Source: CAYNSB01 sp964399625
GTDB taxonomy: Bacteria; Planctomycetota; Phycisphaerae; Phycisphaerales; UBA1924
Direction: 5' to 3'
Assembly (NCBI GenBank): GCA_964399625.1
Contig: CAYNSB010000003.1
Coordinates: forward strand, 1 to 64,000
DNA: 64,000 nt
Each line of letters starts with the position of its first letter. Position 1 is the first letter of the stretch. Below the pieces are notes generated by a model. The model did not search any database. It was not told where the DNA came from and saw nothing but the letters and a program-made list of their open reading frames with translations. Of the stretch, positions 57,683-64,000 are shown in pieces. The position numbers and the translations under genes are program-made.

Positions 57683-59428
57683 ATGACGCAACGCATCGCA
57701 ACGCTGGTTCTCGCGGCCGGGCTCAGCCTCGGCGCGGCCCAGGCGCAGAACGCGCTGGACAAGAACCTGCAGCAGGGCTCGGGAGGGATCAATCCCGCCC
57801 GGCGTTCGCTGTCGGACGACCTGCGCCTGCGGAACGCGATCGTGACGGGCAACGCCCCGGGCGGCACGTCCTTCCGTGGGGATGTGGGGTACCGGGCCCC
57901 GGGCGAGTTCGTCGGACGCCTGGGCTCCAACGACCTCTTCGCCTTCCGTCGCGACTCGGTGAACAGCGGGCTGGGCGGCATGGGCATCCGTGGCACCGAG
58001 GGGCTGCAGTACCAGTTCGGGGCGGCCACGGGCGCCGCGCCCGGGCGCAGCGGGCTTGGCTCCACGTTCATCTCGCGCTCCGGGTATGCGCCCAGCGCGG
58101 GCGAGATCCGCGCCGCGACGCCGACGGTCCCCTCGGGCGTGCCGCTCGTCGGGCGTCCCGGGCAGACGCTCGACACGCGCGCCAGCGAGGATACCCGCGG
58201 GCTCTCGCTGCTCTCGCTGCGTTCGCCCTCGGCGTACAGCGCCAACCGCGGCTTCGTGCCGGCGATCATCGCGACCTCCGCCGCGCCCGACGGTGACACG
58301 TGGGCGCTGACCGCCTCGCCCCTGCGCGGGGTCGTGTACCGCCCCATGCGGGCCGACACCAAGGCCGGGGAGAACGAGCCACGCCCGGGCGAGGCCCCGA
58401 GCACGCGGATCGACGATCGGGCCGCGTCCAGCGTTGACACGCGCTTCGGGCTGCCCGCGATCGAGGCCCGCTTCGACGAGCGCCTGGGCGCCACGCCCAA
58501 GTCGAGCGAGACCAAGTCCAGCGAGGTCAAGCCCACCGAGATCAAGCCCAGCGAGACCAAGCCCTCGGGCGAACCCTCGACGCCCGGGTCGATCACGCCG
58601 GGCTCGACCAGGCCCGACTCGAGCAAGCCCGAGACGGGCGTGGCGTCGAACGGCGTGAAGGGATGGCGCGACCGCCTCAGCGATCTCCGCAAGGACCTCG
58701 ACCTCGAGGCCCGCGAGCGTGACCTCAAGCCCAGGCGCGCCGAGGCAAAGTCCGCCCCGACCAAGGCGGGCGAGGACAAGAACGCCGATCGCACCCCCGG
58801 CGAGCCGGCGGCGCGTGGCGTGTCGCGCGAGGACAAGGACCTCATCCGCGCCGGCGCGGGCGAGCCCCTCCAGGCCTACGCGCCGCAGGGCTTCGACGCC
58901 TACGCCGAGAACATGACCCGTGCGCAGGAGCACCTGGCCGCGGGGCGGTACTTCGACGCCGAGCAGCGGTTCGTCGCGGCGGGCTCGGCCAAGGGCGGGG
59001 ACGCGATGGCCGCCATCGGGCGGGTGAACAGCCAGATCGGTGCGGGCACGTTCGCGTCGGCGGCGCTGAGCCTCCGCTCGGTGCTGGGCGCGCACCCGCA
59101 GATCATCGCGGTGCGCTACGGGGACAAGATCATGCCCGCGCCCCAGCGCCTCGCCGGCGCCGCCGAGCGACTGCGCGAGATCATCGCCAAGGACCGCGCC
59201 GGCGCCCGCGACCCCGGGCTTGTGCTGGCGTACATCGGGTACCAGACGGGGAACGTCGCGATGACGCGCGAGGGGCTCGACGCGTTCGATACCGCCCTGG
59301 CCGCCAACCAGCCCGGGGGCATCGCGCCCGAGGACGCCAACACGCGACTGTCCGACCTCCTGCGCGACGTGTGGCTCAACCCCGCCGCCGCGCCCGCCCA
59401 GGTCCCTCCCAAGCCCGACGCGAAGTGA
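57683..59428 (+). CDS. Secreted protein with Ser/Glu/Lys/Pro repeats and C-terminal TPR-like region
   Basis: A 581-residue protein starting ATG 57683, with GGGGAGG (57670-57676) six bases upstream. Signal peptide LVLAAGLSLGAAQA. The N-terminal 250 residues are low in recognisable motifs, with RSLSDDLRLRNAIVTGNAPG near 28-47. Residues about 270-310 are a low-complexity stretch of SE[VTI]KP-type units (SETKSSEVKPTEIKPSETKP), followed by a charged helical linker and, from about 390, two or three helical repeats (AQEHLAAGRYFDAEQRFVAA, LVLAYIGYQTGNVAMTREGL) resembling TPRs. Probably periplasmic. It precedes the SpoIIE phosphatase gene by 22 bp, so both may be co-transcribed. TACCAT (57619-57624) may be the -10. 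Confidence 0.75.
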   Translation: MTQRIATLVLAAGLSLGAAQAQNALDKNLQQGSGGINPARRSLSDDLRLRNAIVTGNAPGGTSFRGDVGYRAPGEFVGRLGSNDLFAFRRDSVNSGLGGMGIRGTEGLQYQFGAATGAAPGRSGLGSTFISRSGYAPSAGEIRAATPTVPSGVPLVGRPGQTLDTRASEDTRGLSLLSLRSPSAYSANRGFVPAIIATSAAPDGDTWALTASPLRGVVYRPMRADTKAGENEPRPGEAPSTRIDDRAASSVDTRFGLPAIEARFDERLGATPKSSETKSSEVKPTEIKPSETKPSGEPSTPGSITPGSTRPDSSKPETGVASNGVKGWRDRLSDLRKDLDLEARERDLKPRRAEAKSAPTKAGEDKNADRTPGEPAARGVSREDKDLIRAGAGEPLQAYAPQGFDAYAENMTRAQEHLAAGRYFDAEQRFVAAGSAKGGDAMAAIGRVNSQIGAGTFASAALSLRSVLGAHPQIIAVRYGDKIMPAPQRLAGAAERLREIIAKDRAGARDPGLVLAYIGYQTGNVAMTREGLDAFDTALAANQPGGIAPEDANTRLSDLLRDVWLNPAAAPAQVPPKPDAK

Positions 59429-59450
59429 GCACAGGAGCCCCGACGCGCCC

Positions 59451-61223
59451 ATGAGCGCCCCGACCGCACCCAACCCGCCGCCCGGCGCGACCAGGCGGGC
59501 CCAGGCGCGCCCGGCGCCCTCGGCCCCGTCGATCACCTCGTTCCTCACCGACGGCTCGCTCGCCGCGCTGTGCGATGAGCTCTCGGTGCTCACGGGGGTG
59601 CGCGTGGCGCTTCTGGAGCCCGGGGGCAAGCGGATCGTCCGCGATCCCAGCGATCCCGCGCGCCCCTGGCGCATGGAGCAGACGCCGACGATCGAACCCC
59701 CGCTCGCCCCGCCCGCGTCGCAGAAGGACGGAGCGCACATCGCGGACCTGGGCGCCCGCCAGATCATCACCATGTGGGTCGAGGGCACCGTGATCGGCGG
59801 GCTGCTGCTCGAGCCCCCCGCGAGCGAGCCGCCGCTCTCGGTCGATGAGCGCGTGCGGGCGCACCTGCGCGCGATCGCGCAGCTGCTCGCGACCGTCGCG
59901 GCGGACTTCTGTCGCCAGGAGCTGGACCTGCGCCATCGCGTGCAGGAGGTGCAGACGCTCTACCGCCTGAGCTCGATGCTCACGCGCGCCACCACGATGG
60001 AGTCCCTCCTGCAGACCTGCCTGGACTCGGCGATCGACGTGCTCGAGCTCGACGCGGGCTCCATCGTGCTCTTCGAGAGCGACGAGGGCCCCAGCACGCA
60101 GACCGAGGTCGATCTGGTGCTCAAGGCGAGCAAGAACCTCTCCAAGGACTGGCTCAACAACCCTCTGCCGCTCTCGAAGGACCGTCTCTTCGATCGCCTG
60201 GCTCTCAAGGGCGAGGTGGTCATCTCGGACGACCTGTTCGCCGACGATCGCGTGCTCCTCGAGAAAGAGGTGCGCGAGGAGGGGCTGCGGGCCGCGATCC
60301 ACGCGGGGCTGGTCTTCCAGGACCGGGCGATCGGCGTCATCCGCCTCTACGACCGGCGTCCGCGCCAGTTCGGCGACAGCGAGCGGCGACTGGTCAAGTC
60401 CATCGCGCACCAGGCGGCCGTCGCTGTCGAGCAGGCACGCCTGCTCAAGCTCCAGGAACGCGAGACGCGGATCGAGCGTCAATTGCAGCTCGCGGCGGAC
60501 GTGCAGCGACGGATGCTCCCGCGCACGCTCCCGCAGGTGCCGCGCCTGTCGGTCGCGGCGCGGTACGTGCCCTCGTTCGAGCTGGGCGGCGACTTCTACG
60601 ACTTCATCGAGTTGCCGGGGAACCTGGGCATCGCGATCGGTGATGTGGTGGGCAAGGGCGTGGCGGCGGCGTTGCTGATGGCGTCGGTGCGCGCCTCCCT
60701 GCGCGCCCACGTGCAGGACGTGTACCACATCGACGACGTGCTCGTCCGCGTGAACGCCGCCCTGTGCCGCGACACCCGCGACAACGAGTTCGCCACGCTG
60801 TGGTACGGCGTGATCGATCGCGAGAAGCTCCGCATGACCTACTCGGGCGCGGGGCACGACCCGCCGCTCGTCTTCCGTGTTCCGGCCCACCGCCCGCCCA
60901 CGCCCGCGGACATCGACGAGCTCTCGATCGGCGGCATGGCCGTGGGCATCGACCCCTCGCAGCGCTACCAGCGCGGCACGTACGACCTGCACCCCGACGA
61001 CGTCATGCTCCTCTACACCGACGGCGTGACGGACGTGCAGGACTTCGACGGCAAGCGATTCGGCAAGGCCAGGCTCCGCCAGGCGGTGCTGGAGCTGCTC
61101 GCGCAGGACCGCGAGGCCTCGGCCGCGAAGATCGTGGACCACATCTTCTGGTCCCTGCGCCAGTACGGCGGCATCCGCGAGAGGCCCGACGATCAGACGG
61201 TCGTCGTCGTGCGCGTGAAGTAG
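59451..61223 (+). CDS. PocR-GAF-SpoIIE (PP2C-type) phosphatase
   Basis: A 590-residue cytoplasmic regulator. An N-terminal PocR-like ligand-binding domain (about 28-150: ITSFLTDGSLAALCDELSVL) is followed by a GAF domain (about 160-325: LSSMLTRATTMESLLQTCLD, AIGVIRLYDRRPRQFGDSE) and a short coiled segment (RETRIERQLQLAADVQRRML). The SpoIIE/RsbU phosphatase domain (about 360-590) has VPSFELGGDFYDFIELPG, IAIGDVVGKGVAAALLMA, MTYSGAGHDPPLVF and LLYTDGVTDVQDFDG, with the Asp residues that bind two metals. Such proteins dephosphorylate anti-anti-sigma factors (RsbV/SpoIIAA-like). No STAS or HATPase partner lies nearby. Confidence 0.9.
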   Translation: MSAPTAPNPPPGATRRAQARPAPSAPSITSFLTDGSLAALCDELSVLTGVRVALLEPGGKRIVRDPSDPARPWRMEQTPTIEPPLAPPASQKDGAHIADLGARQIITMWVEGTVIGGLLLEPPASEPPLSVDERVRAHLRAIAQLLATVAADFCRQELDLRHRVQEVQTLYRLSSMLTRATTMESLLQTCLDSAIDVLELDAGSIVLFESDEGPSTQTEVDLVLKASKNLSKDWLNNPLPLSKDRLFDRLALKGEVVISDDLFADDRVLLEKEVREEGLRAAIHAGLVFQDRAIGVIRLYDRRPRQFGDSERRLVKSIAHQAAVAVEQARLLKLQERETRIERQLQLAADVQRRMLPRTLPQVPRLSVAARYVPSFELGGDFYDFIELPGNLGIAIGDVVGKGVAAALLMASVRASLRAHVQDVYHIDDVLVRVNAALCRDTRDNEFATLWYGVIDREKLRMTYSGAGHDPPLVFRVPAHRPPTPADIDELSIGGMAVGIDPSQRYQRGTYDLHPDDVMLLYTDGVTDVQDFDGKRFGKARLRQAVLELLAQDREASAAKIVDHIFWSLRQYGGIRERPDDQTVVVVRVK

Positions 61224-61226
61224 GCG

Positions 61227-61265
61227 AAAAACGACGGACGCGGCGTCCACCAGAACGCCGCGTCC
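61227..61265 (-). terminator. Intrinsic terminator of 61310-61549
   Basis: Read on the minus strand: an 11-bp stem GGACGCGGCGT / ACGCCGCGTCC with an 8-base loop, then GTCGTTTTT. It lies 45 bp downstream of the small gene's stop; the same hairpin could also end the convergent plus-strand phosphatase gene, though no T-run follows on that strand. Confidence 0.75.
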
Positions 61266-61309
61266 GCGAACTCATCCGTGAGAAATCTCGGAATCCGTCC
61301 CCTGATCGC

Positions 61310-61549
61310 CTACGCGGCCTTGGGGCCGTCTCCGTCGGCCTCCTCCAGCAGGCGTTTGAGCTTCAGGAAGTTCAGTTCCACGTCGAGCATCGCCTGCTCG
61401 ACCTGCCACGCGGCGTCCACGCTCTGACGGTCCATCGGCAGCTCCTCGGCGGTCTTGCCCCGCGAGCGGGCCAGCCCCACCGGGAACGGCAGCACCTCGG
61501 GGATGTCGCTCTCGCGCACATCCTCGTCACATCGCACGAGCTTGAGCAT
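61310..61549 (-). CDS. Small soluble protein of unknown function
   Basis: A 79-residue acidic protein, MLKLVRCDEDVRES... The start ATG 61549 has AAGGAG seven bases upstream; ATG 61555 would be only one base from it. The C-terminal half is a probable amphipathic helix (VEQAMLDVELNFLKLKRLLE). It has a strong ribosome-binding site and its own terminator, so it is very likely expressed. No family recognised. Confidence 0.65.
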   Translation of the reverse strand: MLKLVRCDEDVRESDIPEVLPFPVGLARSRGKTAEELPMDRQSVDAAWQVEQAMLDVELNFLKLKRLLEEADGDGPKAA

Positions 61550-61711
61550 GGGCATGCTCCTTCCCCGGCCATGGATCGACCAGTGGAAGGACCATCGGAA
61601 TCACGGGCCCTCGGGGAAAGGCACGGGTTCGCCGCAAACGCGCGCGTGCGATGATCGGGCGTGGCGATCGCTACGCCCGGCGCAGATTCACACGCGCGGG
61701 CGGACGCTGCG

Positions 61712-62425
61712 TTATCCGGGCGTGGACGCCGAGGCCCCGGGAACGGGCGGGACGGCAGGGCCCGCCGCGGGTCGCCGCCCGATCCGATTCTCCGTGCCCT
61801 TCCACACGCGCACGAGGTTCGCGCGGTGCCGCACGACGACGAGTCCGCCGATCACCGACGTCGCGATCACGAATGGGGCGACATCGACGCACTGCGCCGA
61901 GGCGCGGGCCCACGCCCACACCAGCACGGGGATTGCCGCCGCGGCGACGCAGCTCGCGACACTGACCATGCGCGTGATCTTCACCACGACGCACCAGAGC
62001 GCGAACGCCGCAAGCGCCGGGAGCGCGAGCACGGGCGCCACGCCCAGCGCCGCCCCAAGCCCAGTCGCGACGCCCTTGCCACCCTTGAACCCCGCCCAGG
62101 GCGTGAACATGTGCCCGAGGATCGCCCCCGCGAGCGTGCCCAGCCACCACCACGCGTCGGCCGGCGCGATCGGCGCGACGAACACCGACGCGGGCACGAG
62201 CCCCTTGGCCAGCCCCGCGCCCAGCACGGGCACAAGCCCCTTAATCACGTCCAGCACGAAGCACGTCAGCCCGGGCCCGCGCCCCATGACGCGCCACACG
62301 TTGGTCGCGCCGATGTTGCCCGAGCCGTGCGCCCGCAGATCGACGCCCCGCGTGCGCGCGATCAGCAGTCCGAACGGGATCGACCCGCAGATGAACGCGA
62401 TCGCGATGAACGCCGGCCAGGGCAT
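61712..62425 (-). CDS. plsY: Glycerol-3-phosphate acyltransferase PlsY
   Basis: A 237-residue membrane enzyme that acylates glycerol-3-phosphate with acyl-phosphate, starting phospholipid synthesis. Motifs: FICGSIPFGLLIARTRGVDL, then AHGSGNIGATNVWRVMGRG (substrate site) and FTPWAGFKGGKGVATGLG (phosphate-binding Gly-rich loop), each between membrane helices. The C-terminal 25 residues (about 213-237) are an extension rich in Arg, Pro and Ala beyond the usual end. ATG 62425 is preceded by TACCCT at five bases. PlsX was not seen in this window. Confidence 0.94.
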   Translation of the reverse strand: MPWPAFIAIAFICGSIPFGLLIARTRGVDLRAHGSGNIGATNVWRVMGRGPGLTCFVLDVIKGLVPVLGAGLAKGLVPASVFVAPIAPADAWWWLGTLAGAILGHMFTPWAGFKGGKGVATGLGAALGVAPVLALPALAAFALWCVVVKITRMVSVASCVAAAAIPVLVWAWARASAQCVDVAPFVIATSVIGGLVVVRHRANLVRVWKGTENRIGRRPAAGPAVPPVPGASASTPG

Positions 62426-62430
62426 GGGCA

Positions 62431-62436
62431 AGGGTA
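62431..62436 (-). promoter_or_regulatory. TACCCT -10 element, leaderless-type, for plsY
   Basis: On the minus strand TACCCT ends five bases before ATG 62425, in the 34-bp gap after the dockerin-tailed gene; no Shine-Dalgarno site. Confidence 0.45.
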
Positions 62437-62459
62437 GAGGCCCGGGCGCAGCAGATGCG

Positions 62460-63662
62460 CTATGGGCATCCTGCTCGGAAACGGGCGAGGAAGCACGAGA
62501 GATCGAGGGCGTTGAGCGTCGGCGGCAGCGAGCTTGAATCGCAGTTGGCGTACGGGTCGCCGTCAAGGAACGCGCGGATGAAGCAGACGAAGTCCCCCGC
62601 GGAGAGGATCGGCGGCTGCGTGCTCTCGTCGCAGTTCGCGTAGCACACGGGGCGGGACCACAGCACCGCCTCGGAGCGATTGGTGTGCGCGCTGAGCGCG
62701 TAGCCCGCGACGAGGACGCGCGTCCCGTCGCTCCACACGCCCTGCGCAAAGGACATCGCGTACCCGCTGGGGAGCATCGCGTGCAGATCGACCCACGTCG
62801 TGGACGACCCGTTCCACAGGCTCGCGTGCGGCCCGCCCGAAACGCCCACGTATCCCACCTGCCAGCCCTCGCCCGTCGCGAACGCCTCCGCGTCGTTGAA
62901 GCCCGCGGGCGTCAGGTCCACGAACGAGGCGGCCGAGCCCCACCACATCGCGGCGTGCCGCTCACCCGGGCGCGAGACGTACCCGACCTGGCACGCGCCC
63001 GCAACGTCCAGCGCCAGCGCATCGCCGGACCAGGACCCCGGCGTCAGGTCGACCCACGACGCCGCCGAGCCGGCCCACAGCGAGGCGTGCGTCCGACCCG
63101 CGATCTTCGCGTACCCGGCCTGGAGCCCGCCATCAACGCCCGTCGCGTTGGACGACGAGGCCCCGGCGGGGTGGAGATCGATCCACGACGTCGGCGAGCC
63201 GCGCCAAAGGCTTGCGTGGCTCGATCCCTCGACGCTGGCGTGCCCTACCTGCGACGCGCCATCCGTGCCGAAGCAGATCGAGGACGATGCGCCGGGCGGA
63301 TGCAGATCGATCCACGATTCGCGCGACCCGCGCCACATCGAGGCGTGTTCGCTGCCGCCCATGGAGGCAACGCCAACCTGGACTCCGGGCGCAGCGCCCG
63401 TGGCGTACGAGTAGGTCGCGTCCGTCGGCGACAGATCGACCCAGGTCTGGGGCGTTCCGGACCAGGTGCCCGCACGGCTCGCGAGAGTTGTGTCCGCGGC
63501 CCAGCCCGCCTGCAGCCCCGCGCGCACATCCAGCGCGCCCGACGCGGGCGAAGCCGGAGGGGAGAGCATCGTGACCCGCCACTGGGCCCGAGCCTGGCTC
63601 GTCGCGTTCGCGAGCGCGCACAGAGCCAGGGTCCAAATCGCGACGCATGCGGGGCGACCCAT
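62460..63662 (-). CDS. Secreted repeat protein with GC-type dockerin tail
   Basis: A 400-residue protein with signal peptide (CVAIWTLALCALANATSQA). Residues about 40-325 contain six to seven tandem repeats of about 47 residues with the form HASLWxGSxxSWIDLHPxGA and a Q[VA]G[YWH]A strand, for example EHASMWRGSRESWIDLHPPG, then SHASLWRGSPTSWIDLHPAG. The tail has the double motif YANCDESTQPPILSAGDFV and YANCDSSSLPPTLNALDLS, each followed by CFL or CFI, ending GCP, as in 17116 and 17972. The repeats are probably a beta-propeller or beta-solenoid. TACCCT (63668-63673, minus) is five bases before ATG 63662. Confidence 0.8.
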   Translation of the reverse strand: MGRPACVAIWTLALCALANATSQARAQWRVTMLSPPASPASGALDVRAGLQAGWAADTTLASRAGTWSGTPQTWVDLSPTDATYSYATGAAPGVQVGVASMGGSEHASMWRGSRESWIDLHPPGASSSICFGTDGASQVGHASVEGSSHASLWRGSPTSWIDLHPAGASSSNATGVDGGLQAGYAKIAGRTHASLWAGSAASWVDLTPGSWSGDALALDVAGACQVGYVSRPGERHAAMWWGSAASFVDLTPAGFNDAEAFATGEGWQVGYVGVSGGPHASLWNGSSTTWVDLHAMLPSGYAMSFAQGVWSDGTRVLVAGYALSAHTNRSEAVLWSRPVCYANCDESTQPPILSAGDFVCFIRAFLDGDPYANCDSSSLPPTLNALDLSCFLARFRAGCP

Positions 63663-63667
63663 GCCTG

Positions 63668-63673
63668 AGGGTA
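63668..63673 (-). promoter_or_regulatory. TACCCT -10 element, leaderless-type, for 62460-63662
   Basis: On the minus strand TACCCT ends five bases before ATG 63662, in the 42-bp gap after the tmk stop; no Shine-Dalgarno site. Confidence 0.45.
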
Positions 63674-63704
63674 GCGAACCGTGCCCGCCGCCGATCCGCC
63701 GGCA

Positions 63705-64000
63705 TCAGACGCTCGGAAACTTGTGCCTCAGCACCGCGATCAACTGCTCCCACACCTGCGGCTCGCCCTGGCTCGCGTCGATCTTGCGATAGGTGTCCGG
63801 ATAGGCCCGCACCTGGCTCAGGTATCCCTCGCGGACCTTGCGGTGGAACTCGCTCCCGCGGGACTCGATGCGATCGAGCGTGCCGGCCCGCGCCGCCGAC
63901 GAGAGCAGGGGGTTGATCCGTGCCGCGGCGGTCTGCTCGTCCACATCGAAGATGAGCGTCAGGTCGGGCATCACGCCGCACAGCGCCGCGCGGGCGACGG
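63705..64000 (-). CDS. tmk: Thymidylate kinase, C-terminal part (start outside window)
   Basis: The last 97 codons of a dTMP kinase. MPDLTLIFDVDEQTAAARIN is the strand-helix pair following the DR[YF]-containing helix of TMP kinases, where LDV precedes the LID. RIESRGSEFHRKVREGYLSQVRAYPDTYRKID matches the conserved R-x-E-x2-x3-F-x2-V-R-x-G-Y pattern; this spans 31 residues and is cited here only in part: RIESRGSEFHRKVREGY. The N-terminal P-loop lies beyond 64000. The enzyme makes dTDP for DNA synthesis. Confidence 0.88.
   Translation of the reverse strand, partial: VARAALCGVMPDLTLIFDVDEQTAAARINPLLSSAARAGTLDRIESRGSEFHRKVREGYLSQVRAYPDTYRKIDASQGEPQVWEQLIAVLRHKFPSV

Noticed and set aside
1..64000. 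CRISPR arrays, insertion sequences, prophage genes and tRNA genes
   Set aside because: No regularly spaced repeats, transposase, integrase or phage motifs, and no tRNA-like cloverleaf ends were seen.

Overview
This window is a very GC-rich (about 70 %), densely coded, chromosomal stretch that most resembles a planctomycete of the class Phycisphaerae. The evidence is a combination of lineage-typical families rather than one marker. Three secreted proteins end in paired Cys-containing EF-hand-like repeats of the GC-type dockerin kind. There are tandem fibro-slime domain proteins, a CHASE2 Ser/Thr kinase, a DUF5658 protein, membrane proteins with a CxxCxYDLxG...CPECG zinc ribbon, and a Gram-negative envelope gene (BamA/Omp85). 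No phage, insertion sequence, CRISPR array, rRNA or tRNA gene was recognised. This is core genome with lineage-specific secreted proteins, not a mobile region.

Layout. 1-3.9 kb (minus): a 3'-truncated AdkA-like P-loop kinase, a CPBP membrane protease, a tiny lipoprotein, a one-pass membrane protein and a papain-like lipoprotein. 4-9.7 kb (plus): rplM-rpsI with a clear promoter and terminator, a bitopic protein, two tandem fibro-slime proteins and a secreted MA-type metallopeptidase. 9.7-24 kb: replication and envelope block with a VTT protein, an MBL-fold hydrolase, dnaA with a textbook promoter, a 450-bp non-coding candidate origin, mutM, bamA, two dockerin-tailed secreted proteins, dnaN and transketolase. 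24-31 kb: a lipoprotein, an ECF sigma factor with a membrane partner, a response-regulator diguanylate cyclase, an SDR, a zinc-ribbon membrane protein, and the ybeY-corC pair. 31.8-37.6 kb: two Yip1-like membrane proteins, a Tat-type lipoprotein metallophosphoesterase, a DinB-like protein, trpS and a DUF695-RraB fusion.

37.6-48.4 kb: a large secreted helical protein coupled to a GT4 glycosyltransferase, a cluster of three small low-GC membrane proteins, truA, a DUF5658 protein and a 1446-residue beta-propeller protein. 48.4-57.5 kb: an AhpD-like protein, a second CPBP protease divergent from trpC, a TlpA-like redox protein, a DciA-like protein with a 7Fe ferredoxin, a lipoprotein coupled to a CHASE2 kinase, and metG. 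57.7-64 kb: a secreted Ser/Pro/Lys-rich protein, a PocR-GAF-SpoIIE phosphatase, a small protein, plsY, a third dockerin-tailed protein and the 3' end of tmk.

Gene expression signals are readable. Two promoters fit TTGACN-N17-TANNNT (rplM, dnaA). Many genes have TANNNT only 5-8 nt before the start codon with no Shine-Dalgarno sequence, which suggests widespread leaderless transcription. Others have strong AGGAGG-type sites. Operons are marked by ATGA or GTGA overlaps. Family assignments rest on motifs read by eye; no database search was possible.
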